From Polynucleobacter sp. AP-Melu-500A-A1 (GTDB lineage Bacteria; Pseudomonadota; Gammaproteobacteria; Burkholderiales; Burkholderiaceae): a stretch of DNA of 64,000 bases. A model generated the notes under the pieces. That model saw only the letters and a list, made by a program, of their open reading frames with translations, was not told where the DNA came from and searched no databases. The DNA is taken from positions 310,001-374,000 of the forward strand of contig NZ_JACVOZ010000001.1 of assembly GCF_018882125.1 (NCBI RefSeq), written 5' to 3'. Below are positions 30,361 to 40,956 of this stretch, piece after piece. Numbering within the stretch: position 1 is the first letter of the stretch; every line of letters starts with the position of its first letter. The position numbers and the translations under genes are program-made.

Positions 30361-30843
30361 ATGAGAAAAAGTGCAATTGATGTTTGGGTTGGATTGTTTG
30401 TTGCCATCGGCTTGTTGGCTGCTTTCTTTCTGGCATTAAAAGTGGGTAATATGAACGCAGTCTCATTTACGCCGACTTATAAAATTTCTGCACGGTTTGA
30501 TAATATTGGTGGGCTTAAGCCACGTGCACCCGTTAAGAGTGCTGGCGTAGTCGTTGGAAGAATTGCTAATATTTCCTTTGACGACAAAACTTACCAGGCC
30601 ACTGTAGTGATGACTATAGAAGATATTTATAAGTTCCCTAAAGACTCAGCAGCCAAAATTTTGACCTCTGGTTTATTGGGTGAGCAGTATGTTGGTTTAG
30701 AGGCAGGTGGATCCGACGATGTGCTGGCAGACGGTGGAAAAATTAGTCAAACACAGTCTGCAGTAGTGCTGGAGAATCTCATTAGTCAGTTCCTCTATAA
30801 CAAGGCGGCAGATAGCGGCCAAGATAAGGGTGCAGCAAAGTGA
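30361..30843 (+). CDS. mlaD: MCE-domain lipid transport protein MlaD
   Basis: MlaD forms a periplasmic hexameric ring on MlaE and hands lipids to or from MlaC. The 160 residues have one N-terminal membrane anchor (about 8-26) and one MCE domain (about 38-116, with ARFDNIGGLKPRAPVKSAGVVVG). It overlaps mlaA by 4 bases. Confidence 0.95.
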   Translation: MRKSAIDVWVGLFVAIGLLAAFFLALKVGNMNAVSFTPTYKISARFDNIGGLKPRAPVKSAGVVVGRIANISFDDKTYQATVVMTIEDIYKFPKDSAAKILTSGLLGEQYVGLEAGGSDDVLADGGKISQTQSAVVLENLISQFLYNKAADSGQDKGAAK

Positions 30844-31589
30844 TTTCTTGGATGGGCAGAATCAAGCGCTTGATATTGCTTGGCATTACCTGCCTATTTG
30901 TGGGCTGTGCCTCGATTCCAGCTGGCGTGCAACCTTCTCCTAATGACCCATGGGAGCCATTCAATCGTTCAGTATTTGAATTTAATGAAGGCTTGGATAC
31001 CTATCTTCTCAAGCCAGTCGTGTCTGCTTATCGGTTTATCTTGCCGGAATTTTTACGCGAGGGAATTTATAACTTTTTTAGTAACTACAGCGATCTTTAC
31101 ACGGCATTACAAAATCTTCTTCAGGGTAAGCCTGACTATGCCTTTAATGACTTGATGCGTGTAGCCGTCAATACGCTTTTTGGTTTGGGTGGTTTGATCG
31201 ATATGGCAACCCCAGCAGGCCTTGAAAAACATAAAGAGGATTGGGGTCAAACTTTTGGTGTGTGGGGCATCCCAGCAGGTCCATATGTGGTGTTGCCATT
31301 TTTTGGGCCAAGCACTGTTCGAGACACTTTTGGTACGGGCGCAGATTTAGAGACGGATTACTTTTTTAAGTACATTCCTGATGTTGGCCTACGTAATAGC
31401 GTTACTGGCTTACGGGTTGTCAATGCCAGAAATACCTATTACGAAGCCGGTGATCTTTTGGAGGTTGCCGCCATTGATAAATATAGCTTTATACGGGATG
31501 CCTATCTTCAGCGTCGTGAGTACCAGATTAATGAAGGTCGTAATGATGAAGAGCCTGTGATGCCCGTTTACGAAAATCCTTATGAATAA
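30840..31589 (+). CDS. mlaA: Outer-membrane lipid asymmetry lipoprotein MlaA (VacJ)
   Basis: MlaA removes misplaced phospholipids from the outer leaflet. The 249-residue product has a lipoprotein signal (LFVGC, acylated C23), then DPWEPFNRSVFEFNEGLD and GVWGIPAGPYVVLPFFGPSTVRD, both typical of VacJ. The GTG start at 30840 overlaps the mlaD stop; ATG at 30852 is an alternative that keeps the signal peptide. In gammaproteobacteria mlaA is unlinked, whereas it is in the operon here, as in other Burkholderiales. Confidence 0.94.
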   Translation: MISWMGRIKRLILLGITCLFVGCASIPAGVQPSPNDPWEPFNRSVFEFNEGLDTYLLKPVVSAYRFILPEFLREGIYNFFSNYSDLYTALQNLLQGKPDYAFNDLMRVAVNTLFGLGGLIDMATPAGLEKHKEDWGQTFGVWGIPAGPYVVLPFFGPSTVRDTFGTGADLETDYFFKYIPDVGLRNSVTGLRVVNARNTYYEAGDLLEVAAIDKYSFIRDAYLQRREYQINEGRNDEEPVMPVYENPYE

Positions 31590-31652
31590 CTGGCTTTGTA
31601 TTAAAGGGCTAAAATTAGCCTCACTTTATATAGACTTAAGCGGATAAATCAT

Positions 31653-32285
31653 ATGAAAATCACTACACCCATTTCACAATGGATTGTTGCAGGGCTGTTC
31701 CTAGTTTCTGGAGCGATCTTTGCACAAGTTCCCGACCAAAACACACCTCCTGATGTACTCATCAAGATGGTGGTAAGTGATGTCATGAGCTCTGTAAAAT
31801 CAGATCCGGATATTCAAAAAGGCAATATTCCTAAAGTCATGGATCTGGTAGAAAAGAAAATTGTTCCTTTTACAGATATGCGTCGGACCACTGAAATGGC
31901 TATGGGTCCGAATTGGAAAAAGGCGACACCTGAGCAGCAGGCAATCCTCACAGCAGAGTTCAAAAATTTATTGATGCGCACGTATTCAGGAGCACTAAGT
32001 CAGCTTCGCGATCAGACGGTGCAATTTAAAGCACTACGTTCAGCGCCCGATGATAAAGAGGTGATTGTCAAAACGGTTGTGATTGGACGTGGTGATCCAG
32101 TGCCTCTAGATTACCGCTTAGAAAAAGGTGCCAATGGCTGGAAGGTATATGACATGAATATCATGGGCGCTTGGCTAGTTGAGGCTTATCGCAATCAATT
32201 TTCGAATCAGATTAGTCAGAATGGTATTGAGGGCTTGGTGAAGTTTTTGCAAGACCGTAATAAGCAGTTGGCTGCCGGTAAGTAA
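31653..32285 (+). CDS. mlaC: Periplasmic phospholipid shuttle MlaC
   Basis: MlaC ferries phospholipids between MlaA and MlaFEDB. The 210-residue protein has a cleavable signal peptide (about 1-24, ending in AIFAQ) and the Tol-Tol-Ttg2 domain (VDLVEKKIVPFTDMRR-like start and the C-terminal NGWKVYDMNIMGAWLVEAYRNQF). A 63-base gap separates it from mlaA. Confidence 0.94.
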   Translation: MKITTPISQWIVAGLFLVSGAIFAQVPDQNTPPDVLIKMVVSDVMSSVKSDPDIQKGNIPKVMDLVEKKIVPFTDMRRTTEMAMGPNWKKATPEQQAILTAEFKNLLMRTYSGALSQLRDQTVQFKALRSAPDDKEVIVKTVVIGRGDPVPLDYRLEKGANGWKVYDMNIMGAWLVEAYRNQFSNQISQNGIEGLVKFLQDRNKQLAAGK

Positions 32286-32312
32286 TGTTTTCTACTTAGA
32301 AATATAAAAATA

Positions 32313-32570
32313 ATGTCCTTCTTTTTACCTCAGGTAGTAACGCAGGAAAATGCTATGCAGATTCAACAAGAGGGTTTATCTAATCTCGCCATATTGAAAA
32401 ATATTGATTGTTCATCGCTCAAAGAGTTTGATTCGACAGTCCTAACGGTTTTATTGTCATGGCAGAAAATGTTGCAGGCCGAAGGCCAATCCATTTCAGT
32501 TGAGCATGCCCCTGAAAAATTAAAAGTTTTAGCTGGTGTCTACGGTGTCTCTGCATTGCTGGGCCTGTAA
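32313..32570 (+). CDS. mlaB: STAS-domain protein MlaB
   Basis: MlaB binds MlaF and is needed for transporter assembly. The 85-residue STAS domain has the N-terminal FLPQVVTQENA, the central IDCSSLKEFDSTVLTVLLSW and a helical C-terminus. A stronger ribosome binding site (AGGA, 7 bases before ATG 32355) argues for a shorter protein, but that start would remove the first STAS strand, so I keep 32313. Confidence 0.85.
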   Translation: MSFFLPQVVTQENAMQIQQEGLSNLAILKNIDCSSLKEFDSTVLTVLLSWQKMLQAEGQSISVEHAPEKLKVLAGVYGVSALLGL

Positions 32571-32574
32571 CAGC

Positions 32575-33327
32575 ATGCGCCCAGCGATTTCCATTAAAAA
32601 TATTTCAAAAAACTATGGCGCCCTTCAGGCACTTGATGATGTTTCATTAGCTATTGAGCCTGGAGAATTTTTTGGTTTGCTCGGTCCTAATGGCGCAGGC
32701 AAAACTACTCTAATCTCCATATTGGCCGGCTTGGTGAAGTCTGACCGAGGCCATGCAGCCATTATGGGTGCAGACGTGCAAAAGAATTTTCGCGATGCAC
32801 GCAGGATGTTAGGTGTTGTGCCGCAAGAGCTAGTCTTCGATCCCTTCTTTACCGTACGGGAGACTTTGCAATTTCAGTCTGGTTACTTTGGGATTAAGAA
32901 TAATGATGCTTGGATTGAAGAGATTATGGCTAACTTGGATCTCATCAATAAAGCTGATAGTAATATGCGCTCCTTATCGGGTGGTATGAAACGTCGTGTA
33001 TTAGTTGCTCAAGCCTTGGTGCATCGCCCACCAGTGATTATTTTGGATGAGCCTACTGCTGGTGTGGACGTTGAGCTGCGCCAATCATTGTGGCAATTTA
33101 TTAGCAGGCTCAACCAAGATGGCCACACGATTGTATTAACTACCCATTATTTGGAAGAGGCAGAAGCTTTGTGTCAACGTATTGCCATGCTCAAGCAAGG
33201 CCAGATCGTTGCCTTGGATACCACCGCAAACTTATTGACTCGTTATGGTTCTGTTAAGAAAGATGGTGAAGGCAAAACGGACTTAGAAGATGTCTTTGTG
33301 AACATCATGTCCGGAGCGGCCTTATGA
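32575..33327 (+). CDS. ABC exporter ATP-binding protein (NatA/CcmA type)
   Basis: A 250-residue ABC-2 type ATPase with Walker A (GPNGAGKTTLI), signature LSGGMKRRV, Walker B (VIILDEPTAGVD) and H-loop (VLTTHYLEE). It starts at ATG 32575, right after the mlaB stop; an in-frame start at 32536 lies inside mlaB and is not conserved. It overlaps the permease gene by 4 bases. The substrate is unknown. Linkage to mla genes and murA suggests an envelope role (inference). Confidence 0.9.
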   Translation: MRPAISIKNISKNYGALQALDDVSLAIEPGEFFGLLGPNGAGKTTLISILAGLVKSDRGHAAIMGADVQKNFRDARRMLGVVPQELVFDPFFTVRETLQFQSGYFGIKNNDAWIEEIMANLDLINKADSNMRSLSGGMKRRVLVAQALVHRPPVIILDEPTAGVDVELRQSLWQFISRLNQDGHTIVLTTHYLEEAEALCQRIAMLKQGQIVALDTTANLLTRYGSVKKDGEGKTDLEDVFVNIMSGAAL

Positions 33328-34112
33328 AAAATGCACTGAATAAGCCCATCTTAGAGTACGGCAGTGGCTTTCCGACGCTATTACGCAAAGAAATTATGCG
33401 TTTTTATAAGGTTGCCTTTCAGACCGTAGCTGCCCCAGTCCTGACTGCCATCTTGTACCTGATGATTTTTGGTCATGTGCTTGAAGGTAGGGAAATGTAC
33501 GGACGTCTCAGTTACACCGCTTTTTTAATTCCAGGCCTAGTCATGATGACAGTGCTCCAAAATGCCTTTGCTAATACTTCATCCTCTTTGATTCAATCAA
33601 AGGTAACGGGTAACTTGGTATTTGTGTTGCTAGCTCCTTTAAGTCACTTCGAGTTTTATGCTGCCTATATCTTGGCTGCAGTATTTCGTGGAATTGTTGT
33701 GGGTCTGGGAGTCTTTCTCATTACCGCTTGGTATGGTTTGCCTAGCCTTGAGTATCCTTTGTGGATTGTGGCATTTGCTTTCTTGGGCGCAGCAATCTTG
33801 GGTAGCCTAGGTTTAATTGCCGGTATCTGGGCAGATAAGTACGACCAATTAGCCGCCTTTCAAAACTTTTTTATCATGCCCGCCACCATGTTGTCAGGTG
33901 TTTTTTATTCCATTCATTCTTTGCCGCCAGCTTGGCAAATAGTGTCGCATTTCAATCCCTTTTTCTACATGATTGATGGATTCCGTTACGGTTTCTTTGG
34001 GGTGTCTGACATTTCCCCATGGACAAGTTTGATAATCGTCGGTTCTTTCTTTGTAATAGTTTCGGCTATTGCACTGCAGATGCTACAAAAGGGCTATAAG
34101 CTTAGACATTAA
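33324..34112 (+). CDS. ABC-2 type exporter permease
   Basis: A 262-residue inner-membrane protein with about six hydrophobic segments, an N-terminal amphipathic region (LLRKEIMRFYK) and the ABC-2 membrane domain including FFIMPATMLSGVFYSI and HFNPFFYMIDGFRYG. It resembles the YadH/NodJ permeases. Paired by a 4-base overlap with the preceding ATPase. Substrate not deducible. Confidence 0.9.
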   Translation: MKNALNKPILEYGSGFPTLLRKEIMRFYKVAFQTVAAPVLTAILYLMIFGHVLEGREMYGRLSYTAFLIPGLVMMTVLQNAFANTSSSLIQSKVTGNLVFVLLAPLSHFEFYAAYILAAVFRGIVVGLGVFLITAWYGLPSLEYPLWIVAFAFLGAAILGSLGLIAGIWADKYDQLAAFQNFFIMPATMLSGVFYSIHSLPPAWQIVSHFNPFFYMIDGFRYGFFGVSDISPWTSLIIVGSFFVIVSAIALQMLQKGYKLRH

Positions 34113-34123
34113 AGGAGAAGTAG

Positions 34124-34372
34124 ATGTTTCCAACCCCGGAGCAGATTGAGGGCTATATCAAACAAGGGATTACCTGTACACACATTAAGGTAGAGGGTGA
34201 TGGGCAACATTTTTTTGCCACTATTGTGAGTCCGCAATTTGAAGGTAAGCGTTTAATTCAGCGTCATCAATTGGTATATGGCGCAATGGGTGATCGTATG
34301 AAGGCCGAAGTTCACGCTTTATCGATTAAGGCATTTACTCCCGAAGAGTTTGCGCAGAATCCTGCCGCATAA
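34124..34372 (+). CDS. ibaG: BolA family protein, IbaG/YrbA-like
   Basis: An 82-residue BolA-like protein with the conserved helix-strand core ([31 protein letters not shown]). BolA proteins pair with monothiol glutaredoxins in Fe-S cluster trafficking. In many proteobacteria this gene lies between mla genes and murA, exactly as here. A CGFS glutaredoxin (grxD) is encoded at 61785 and is a possible partner. Confidence 0.9.
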   Translation: MFPTPEQIEGYIKQGITCTHIKVEGDGQHFFATIVSPQFEGKRLIQRHQLVYGAMGDRMKAEVHALSIKAFTPEEFAQNPAA

Positions 34373-34419
34373 AAGACCTGCATCCTTCATTACATAAAAG
34401 TATTAACTGGAATCGTTTC

Positions 34420-35694
34420 ATGGATAAATTAAGAATGGTTGGCGGAACCCCACTTAAGGGTGAGGTGGTCATTGCGGGCGCAAAGAACGCAGCCCTTCCC
34501 ATTCTTTGTGCTTGTTTGTTGACTGATCAAGCGATCGTTTTACGCAATGTGCCCGATTTGCAAGATGTGCGCACTATGCTCAAGCTCCTGCAGGAAATTG
34601 GAGTGACGGTCACATTTCCAGATAAGGCTGATCGTAGTCATATGGTCTTAGATGCTGCTGTTATTAAGAGTTCTGAAGCAACTTATGAGATGGTGAAAAC
34701 TATGCGTGCCTCTATCTTGGTATTAGGCCCTTTACTTACCAGAATGCATAGCGCCAAGGTATCTTTGCCTGGTGGCTGTGCTATTGGGGCACGTCCGGTC
34801 GATCAGCATATCAAAGGCCTAAAGGCCATGGGCGCCACGATCAAAATTAAAAGTGGTTATATACAGGCAGAAACTAAACTACCACTTGGTCGATTAAAAG
34901 GCGCTTCTATATTGACCGATATGATTACTGTGACCGGCACAGAAAATTTACTCATGGCGGCAACGCTCGCTTCAGGAACTACTATTTTAGAAAATGCAGC
35001 CCGTGAACCTGAAGTGGGTGATTTAGCAGAATTGTTAGTGAAGATGGGCGCGAAGATTTCAGGAATTGGTACTGATCGATTGGTGATTGAGGGCGTTGAA
35101 AAACTGCACGGCGCAGAGCACGCAGTAATCCCTGATCGAATTGAGGCCGGAACCTTTTTGTGTGCAGTCGCTGCTGCTGGCGGTGAGGTTTTGGTGAAGC
35201 ATTGTCGTCCTGATACCTTAGATGCAGTCATCACAAAGCTCAAAGATGCTGGATTAGAAATAGAAGTTGGTCCAGACTGGATTAAGGCCAGGATGCAGGG
35301 TCGCCCCAAGGCAGTGAGTTTCCGTACATCTGAATATCCTGCCTTTCCCACTGATATGCAGGCTCAGTTAATGGCAGTCAATGCAATTGCAAGTGGAAGC
35401 TCCACCATTACTGAAACCATTTTTGAGAACCGCTTTATGCACGTGCAAGAACTAAATCGTTTGGGCGCAGACATTGCAATTGAAGGTAATACCGCAATTG
35501 TGCAGGGCGAGGAAAAGCTTTCTGGAGCAATTGTGATGGCTACCGATCTTAGGGCATCTGCCAGTTTGGTCATTGCTGGATTGGCCGCTCAAGGAGAGAC
35601 TCAGGTAGATCGGATTTACCACTTAGACCGTGGATATGACCGCATGGAGCAAAAGTTGACCCTCTTGGGGGCCAATATTGAGCGCATAAAGTAA
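34420..35694 (+). CDS. murA: UDP-N-acetylglucosamine 1-carboxyvinyltransferase
   Basis: MurA transfers enolpyruvate from PEP to UDP-GlcNAc, the first committed step of peptidoglycan synthesis. The 424-residue protein carries the active-site cysteine C120 in [15 protein letters not shown], so it should be fosfomycin-sensitive by that criterion, and the substrate-binding KNAALP near residue 22. It is followed by hisG after 20 bases, a typical Burkholderiales junction. Confidence 0.97.
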   Translation: MDKLRMVGGTPLKGEVVIAGAKNAALPILCACLLTDQAIVLRNVPDLQDVRTMLKLLQEIGVTVTFPDKADRSHMVLDAAVIKSSEATYEMVKTMRASILVLGPLLTRMHSAKVSLPGGCAIGARPVDQHIKGLKAMGATIKIKSGYIQAETKLPLGRLKGASILTDMITVTGTENLLMAATLASGTTILENAAREPEVGDLAELLVKMGAKISGIGTDRLVIEGVEKLHGAEHAVIPDRIEAGTFLCAVAAAGGEVLVKHCRPDTLDAVITKLKDAGLEIEVGPDWIKARMQGRPKAVSFRTSEYPAFPTDMQAQLMAVNAIASGSSTITETIFENRFMHVQELNRLGADIAIEGNTAIVQGEEKLSGAIVMATDLRASASLVIAGLAAQGETQVDRIYHLDRGYDRMEQKLTLLGANIERIK

Positions 35695-35714
35695 GCCTAG
35701 TGGATAATTAGTCC

Positions 35715-36341
35715 ATGAAATTGACTCTGGCCCTATCAAAGGGACGCATCTTTGAAGAAACAGCACAGATCCTCTCAAAGGTCGGTATTGTGCCGCTCGA
35801 GGATCCTGAAAAGTCACGCAAGCTGATTATTGAAACTACGAATCCTGATGTTCGCTTAATTATTGTGCGCGCTTCGGATGTCCCCACCTACGTGCAATTT
35901 GGTGGGGCAGACTTTGGAGTTGCTGGCCTAGATGTTCTGATGGAAAAAGGAAGCGCTGGCCTCTATGTCCCATTTGATTTAGGGATTGCCAAATGCCGTA
36001 TGTCCGTGGCTGTGCGTGAAGGCTTTGATTATGCAGCAGCTGTTAAGCAAGGCTCACGCTTAAAAGTGGCTACAAAATATGTCAACAGTGCTCGTGAGCA
36101 CTTTGCGAATAAAGGTGTTCATATTGACGTCATTCACCTCTATGGATCAATGGAGTTGGCACCCTTAGTTGGCTTGGCTGATGCTATTGTGGATTTGGTA
36201 TCTACTGGAAATACGCTGCGTGCAAATGGCTTAGTTGAGGTTGAGCCGATTGCTGATATCAGTGCACGCCTAGTGGTGAATCAAGCTTCTTATAAACGCA
36301 AGCGTTCACAACTTCAGCCTATTTTTGAGTTGTTGAAGTAA
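35715..36341 (+). CDS. hisG: ATP phosphoribosyltransferase, short form
   Basis: HisG starts histidine synthesis by joining PRPP and ATP. At 208 residues it is the short form, which lacks the C-terminal regulatory domain and requires the HisZ regulatory subunit. No hisZ is in this window. The [14 protein letters not shown] phosphate-binding loop is clear. First gene of the his cluster, 10 bases before hisD. Confidence 0.96.
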   Translation: MKLTLALSKGRIFEETAQILSKVGIVPLEDPEKSRKLIIETTNPDVRLIIVRASDVPTYVQFGGADFGVAGLDVLMEKGSAGLYVPFDLGIAKCRMSVAVREGFDYAAAVKQGSRLKVATKYVNSAREHFANKGVHIDVIHLYGSMELAPLVGLADAIVDLVSTGNTLRANGLVEVEPIADISARLVVNQASYKRKRSQLQPIFELLK

Positions 36342-36351
36342 GCATATTTAA

Positions 36352-37677
36352 ATGTCTTTAGCTCAAATTAAAGTCAAGCGTCTCAATAGTCAGGATTTGG
36401 GCTTTAAAGATACTTTATTGGCCAGTCTTTCTCTACCGATGGCAGATGATGAAGCGATTGATGCTGCCGTCCTGAAGATATTGACAGCTGTGAAGGCTCA
36501 AGGTGATGAAGCCATTCTACTTTTTACCAAACAATTTGATCGTCTCAATGCTAGTAGCGTTTCCGAATTAGAAATTTCTCGTAAAGACCTAGAGCATGCT
36601 TATCAAACCTTACCCCGGGAACAAAAAAAAGCCTTAGATATTGCTGCGCAAAGAGTGCGGGCGTATCACGAGAAGCAAAAAATTGAAGCAGGTTGCCATT
36701 CTTGGGAATATGAAGAAGCAGATGGCACACGTTTAGGTCAAAAGGTGACTGCACTAGATCGTGTAGGCATCTACGTACCTGGTGGTAAGGCAGCTTACCC
36801 ATCCTCTGTTTTGATGAATGCCATTCCGGCAAAAGTGGCAGGTGTCAAGGAAGTGGTGATGGTGGTTCCGACGCCTGAGGGCGCACGTAATCCACTGGTC
36901 TTGGCTGCAGCCTACTTGGCTGGCGTTGATCGAGTGTTCACTATTGGTGGCGCTCAAGCAGTTGCTGCCTTAGCTTTTGGAACGCAGACGATTCCTTCTG
37001 TCGATAAGATTGTTGGTCCTGGTAATGCTTATGTCGCTGCTGCAAAACGCAGAGTATTTGGTACCGTGGGCATTGACATGATTGCTGGCCCTTCAGAGAT
37101 TTTGGTCCTATGTGATGGCTCTAGCAATCCGAATTGGGTGGCAATGGATTTATTTTCTCAGGCTGAGCATGATGAACAGGCGCAATCTATTTTGTTGTGT
37201 CCCGATGCTGCTTTTATTGAGCAAGTTCAAGTAAGCATCAATAAGTTGCTACCCGAGATGCCTAGAGCGAAAGTAATCGAAGCTTCTTTAACAAATCGCG
37301 CTTTATTGATTCAAGTAAAAGATATGAACGAAGCCTGCGAAATTGCGAATGCAATTGCTGCTGAACACTTAGAAATTTGTGCAGCTGAGCCACGTCAGTG
37401 GGCAGAGAAAATTCGTCATGCTGGCGCTATTTTTATGGGTAACTACACCAGTGAATCACTTGGTGATTATTGTGCTGGTCCTAATCACGTATTGCCTACG
37501 GCGCGCACTGCGCGCTTCTCCTCGCCACTCGGCGTGTATGATTTTATTAAGCGCTCGAGCATGATAGAAGTGAGTGAAGCTGGGGCGCAAACCTTAGGTG
37601 TGGTAGCCAGCACCTTGGCTCATGGTGAGGGTTTGCAAGCCCACGCCCGTGCAGCTGAGATGCGTCTCAAAAAGTAA
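36352..37677 (+). CDS. hisD: Histidinol dehydrogenase
   Basis: HisD oxidises L-histidinol to histidine in two NAD-dependent steps. The 441-residue protein shows [20 protein letters not shown], the signature [13 protein letters not shown], the zinc and catalytic residues in [11 protein letters not shown], and GPNHVLPT. The next gene, hisC, is inverted and faces it 14 bases away with no visible terminator between. Confidence 0.97.
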   Translation: MSLAQIKVKRLNSQDLGFKDTLLASLSLPMADDEAIDAAVLKILTAVKAQGDEAILLFTKQFDRLNASSVSELEISRKDLEHAYQTLPREQKKALDIAAQRVRAYHEKQKIEAGCHSWEYEEADGTRLGQKVTALDRVGIYVPGGKAAYPSSVLMNAIPAKVAGVKEVVMVVPTPEGARNPLVLAAAYLAGVDRVFTIGGAQAVAALAFGTQTIPSVDKIVGPGNAYVAAAKRRVFGTVGIDMIAGPSEILVLCDGSSNPNWVAMDLFSQAEHDEQAQSILLCPDAAFIEQVQVSINKLLPEMPRAKVIEASLTNRALLIQVKDMNEACEIANAIAAEHLEICAAEPRQWAEKIRHAGAIFMGNYTSESLGDYCAGPNHVLPTARTARFSSPLGVYDFIKRSSMIEVSEAGAQTLGVVASTLAHGEGLQAHARAAEMRLKK

Positions 37678-37691
37678 ATTCAGAAAAGAAA

Positions 37692-38759
37692 CTAAGTAAG
37701 AATTTCTTGTAGAGTAGAAATCAATTCTTGACTCTGCTCGTCTGTACCTATGGTAATGCGCAAGAATTCTTCGATGCGAGGCGATTTAAAGTGACGTACG
37801 ATGATGCCGCGATCACGCAAGGCTTGGTATATCTTTACGCCAGCATGTTTGGGGTGGTACGTAAAAATAAAGTTTGCTGTTGAGGGCAATGTGACAAAGC
37901 CTAGTGCATCTAGTGCTGCTACTAGTGTTTTTCGTGTTTGAATAACTTTTGCGCAGCTCGCTTCTAGATGGGCTTGATCTTCAATGGCAGCGGTAGCACC
38001 CGCTTGGGCTAAGCGCCCCAAAGGATAAGAGTTAAAGCTGTTCTTAACACGTTCAAGACCCTCGATCAATGCGGGGTGTCCAACAGCAAATCCAACCCGT
38101 AACCCAGCTAGTGCGCGTGATTTTGAAAGCGTATGTACTACTAAAAGATTCTCAGGGCACTGGGCACCTTGTAATAGTGGAATGCAAGATTCGGTACCGT
38201 AATCTACATAAGCTTCATCAATCACTAGAACTGAATCTGTATTGCGTACCAGCAGTGCCTTTATTTCTGAGCGAGCAAGTGCTCGGCCTGTGGGTGCATT
38301 GGGGTTAGGGAAAATAATTCCGCCATTCGGTATTTGGTAATCGGCAAGATTGATTTCAAAATCTGTTCCAAGTGGAATCGTTTGGTAATCAATTCCCAAA
38401 AGCTTGCAGTAGACCGGATAAAAGCTATAAGTAATGTCTGGAAATTGAACGGGCTGATTTTGTTTAAGGAGACCAGCAAAAACATGCGCCAATACTTCAT
38501 CAGAGCCATTACCTAAAAATACTTGGTTTGGGTTTAAGCCATGTAGGGTAGCGATCGCTTGTTTGAGCTTAGTGCCTTCGGGATCTGGATAAAGACGTAA
38601 ATCTGCATTGTTTTGGGCGCTAATTGCTGCGAGCGCTTTCGGGGAAGGCCCATAAGGGCTTTCATTGGTATTGAGCTTTACCAGTCGCTGCATTTTCGGC
38701 TGCTCCCCAGGAACATAAGGGGTTAGGGTTTGAACAACAGGGCTCCAAAAACGGCTCAT
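37692..38759 (-). CDS. hisC: Histidinol-phosphate aminotransferase
   Basis: HisC is a PLP aminotransferase making histidinol phosphate. The 355-residue protein has the PLP lysine in [16 protein letters not shown], the NPNAPTG motif and VIDEAYVDY. It lies on the minus strand between plus-strand hisD and hisB. In most Burkholderiales hisC is collinear with the other his genes, so this is a local inversion. Its promoter must lie in the 74 bases before hisB. Confidence 0.95.
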   Translation of the reverse strand: MSRFWSPVVQTLTPYVPGEQPKMQRLVKLNTNESPYGPSPKALAAISAQNNADLRLYPDPEGTKLKQAIATLHGLNPNQVFLGNGSDEVLAHVFAGLLKQNQPVQFPDITYSFYPVYCKLLGIDYQTIPLGTDFEINLADYQIPNGGIIFPNPNAPTGRALARSEIKALLVRNTDSVLVIDEAYVDYGTESCIPLLQGAQCPENLLVVHTLSKSRALAGLRVGFAVGHPALIEGLERVKNSFNSYPLGRLAQAGATAAIEDQAHLEASCAKVIQTRKTLVAALDALGFVTLPSTANFIFTYHPKHAGVKIYQALRDRGIIVRHFKSPRIEEFLRITIGTDEQSQELISTLQEILT

Positions 38760-38833
38760 GAGGGTACTCGGGTCAAAAATCAGAAAGAAAGTGAGGCAAT
38801 ATCTGCATTTATAAGTCTTCTAGGAATGATATT

Positions 38834-39463
38834 ATGAGGCTTCAATCAACACTTCGCCTCGCGGCGCAACGAAGCATGCGGCAAGCCGACGTTACCCGAA
38901 ACACTTCGGAAACCAAAATTCAAATTACCATCAATCTGGATGGTACTGGCAAGGCTGAACTTGCCTCCGGGGTACCTTTTCTGGATCACATGCTCGATCA
39001 GATTGCCCGTCACGGCATGATTGATCTCAAAGTAGTCGCCAAAGGGGATACCCATATTGATGATCACCATACCGTTGAGGATGTTGGTATTACTCTAGGT
39101 CAAGCTTTTGCTAAGGCAGTAGGTGATAAGACCGGCATCACCCGTTATGGCCATTCTTATGTCCCCTTGGACGAAACGCTTTCCCGAGTAGTGATCGATT
39201 TTTCTGGTCGTCCCGGACTGGAATTTAATGTGCCATTTACCCGTTCCCGTGTGGGAGACTTCGATGTCGATCTCAGTATTGAGTTCTTTCGAGGTTTTGT
39301 AAACCATGCTGGCGTCACTTTGCACATCGATAACCTGCGCGGCATCAACGCGCACCACCAGATTGAAACCGTGTTCAAGGCATTTGGCCGCGCTTTGCGT
39401 ATGGCCCTAGAAATTGATCCACGTGCATCTGGTGTTGTTCCCTCAACTAAAGGCAGTCTCTAA
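38834..39463 (+). CDS. hisB: Imidazoleglycerol-phosphate dehydratase
   Basis: HisB dehydrates IGP in histidine synthesis. The sequence has the manganese-binding histidine motifs [21 protein letters not shown] and NAHHQIE. ATG 38834 has a good ribosome binding site (TAGGA, 8 bases away) and gives 209 residues. ATG 38876 gives 195 residues ([16 protein letters not shown]), the usual family length, so the true start could be either. It is the first plus-strand gene after the inverted hisC. Confidence 0.95.
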   Translation: MRLQSTLRLAAQRSMRQADVTRNTSETKIQITINLDGTGKAELASGVPFLDHMLDQIARHGMIDLKVVAKGDTHIDDHHTVEDVGITLGQAFAKAVGDKTGITRYGHSYVPLDETLSRVVIDFSGRPGLEFNVPFTRSRVGDFDVDLSIEFFRGFVNHAGVTLHIDNLRGINAHHQIETVFKAFGRALRMALEIDPRASGVVPSTKGSL

Positions 39464-39514
39464 CCTAGACACCCCTAAGTTGCCCAGAAGACAACAGCAG
39501 ACAATAGGCTAACT

Positions 39515-40174
39515 TTGGCGCAAACAATTGCGATCGTCGATTATGGAATGGGTAACTTACGTTCTGTATATCAGGCATTTCATCATGTTGCGCCTGATGA
39601 CAATGTACTCATTGCGCACAAACCCGAAGATATACGTACAGCAAATCGTGTGGTCTTGCCTGGTCAAGGTGCTATGCCTGATTGTATGAAGCATCTACAA
39701 GAGTCTGGTTTATTAGACGCCTTACTAGAGGCCTCAAAAAGTAAACCCCTTTTGGGAGTGTGTGTTGGCGAACAGATGCTCTTTGATCAAAGTGCAGAAG
39801 TGCGTTCTGGTCAAGAGCAATGGACAGCTTGTTTGGGTTTGATCCCGGGTGAGGTACGTCGCTTTGATTTAGCTGGCCAAAAACAGGCTGACGGTTCGGC
39901 TTATAAGGTTCCCCATATGGGCTGGAATCAAGTTCGCCAAGATTGTAAGCACCCACTTTGGGAAGGTATTCCGGATTTAACGAGTTTTTACTTTGTCCAT
40001 AGCTACTATGTAGTGCCGCAGCGCAAGGAAGATATCGCTGGCTCAACTGAATATGGCGATTGGTTTACTTCTGCGGTGGCGCGAGGTAATATTTTTGCAA
40101 CACAATTTCATCCAGAAAAAAGTGCGGAGTACGGTTTAAAGCTTTATAAAAATTTTGTTTCTTGGCAACCTTAA
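39515..40174 (+). CDS. hisH: Imidazole glycerol phosphate synthase, glutaminase subunit
   Basis: HisH releases ammonia from glutamine for HisF. The 219-residue class I amidotransferase has the oxyanion loop PGQGAMPD, the nucleophile cysteine in [10 protein letters not shown] and the His-Glu dyad in QFHPEKS. The start is TTG at 39515, with AGG just upstream. Confidence 0.96.
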   Translation: MAQTIAIVDYGMGNLRSVYQAFHHVAPDDNVLIAHKPEDIRTANRVVLPGQGAMPDCMKHLQESGLLDALLEASKSKPLLGVCVGEQMLFDQSAEVRSGQEQWTACLGLIPGEVRRFDLAGQKQADGSAYKVPHMGWNQVRQDCKHPLWEGIPDLTSFYFVHSYYVVPQRKEDIAGSTEYGDWFTSAVARGNIFATQFHPEKSAEYGLKLYKNFVSWQP

Positions 40175-40194
40175 TTTATTACTAACACCTCTCT

Positions 40195-40956
40195 ATGCTG
40201 CTCATTCCTGCAATTGATCTAAAAGATGGCCACTGTGTTCGATTAGAGCAAGGTGACATGGATAAAGTCACGGTTTTCTCTGAAGACCCTGGTGCTATGG
40301 CAGCCCATTGGATTAGCAAGGGTGCACGTCGTTTGCATCTGGTAGATCTGAATGGTGCGTTTGCAGGCAAACTAAAAAATGAATCTGCTATCAAATCTAT
40401 TTTAAAAGCAGTGGGCGATGAAATTCCGGTGCAACTTGGTGGCGGTATTCGTGATCTTGAAACCATTGAACGTTTGCTAGATGATGGCGTTAGTACGGTC
40501 ATTATTGGTACTGCAGCTGTTAAAAATCCAGGCTTTGTACAAGATGCTTGCACGGCGTTTCCAGGGCAAGTCATGGTTGGTTTGGATGCGCGTGATGGCA
40601 AGGTGGCAACCGATGGATGGAGCAAGATAACGGGTCATGAAGTCATTGATCTCGCGAAAAAGTTTGAAGATTGGGGTGTTGAAGCCATTATTTATACGGA
40701 TATTGGTCGTGATGGCATGCTCAAGGGCGTCAATATCGAAGCCACGATTAAATTGGCTCAAGCTATTCGAATTCCAGTTATTGCCAGTGGCGGCTTATCT
40801 AACAATCAAGACATTGAGGCACTTTGTAGGGCGGAGGAAGAGGGTGTAATGGGAGTAATTGCTGGGCGCTCCATTTATGCTGGTGACCTTGATTTGGCAA
40901 GCGCCCAAAAATATGCTGATGAGTTAACTCTCAAATATGCAAAGAAAATGATCTAG
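40195..40956 (+). CDS. hisA: ProFAR isomerase
   Basis: HisA (1-(5-phosphoribosyl)-5-[(5-phosphoribosylamino)methylideneamino] imidazole-4-carboxamide isomerase) is a TIM barrel with phosphate-binding loops GGGIRD and [10 protein letters not shown] and catalytic aspartates in IDLKDG and [10 protein letters not shown]. The 253-residue protein overlaps the hisF start by one base. Confidence 0.97.
   Translation: MLLIPAIDLKDGHCVRLEQGDMDKVTVFSEDPGAMAAHWISKGARRLHLVDLNGAFAGKLKNESAIKSILKAVGDEIPVQLGGGIRDLETIERLLDDGVSTVIIGTAAVKNPGFVQDACTAFPGQVMVGLDARDGKVATDGWSKITGHEVIDLAKKFEDWGVEAIIYTDIGRDGMLKGVNIEATIKLAQAIRIPVIASGGLSNNQDIEALCRAEEEGVMGVIAGRSIYAGDLDLASAQKYADELTLKYAKKMI

Noticed and set aside
31607..31620. 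Palindrome GGCTAAAATTAGCC between mlaA and mlaC
   Set aside because: Short, A/T-rich centre, no T-run and no known regulator to match. It could be chance in a 63-base gap.
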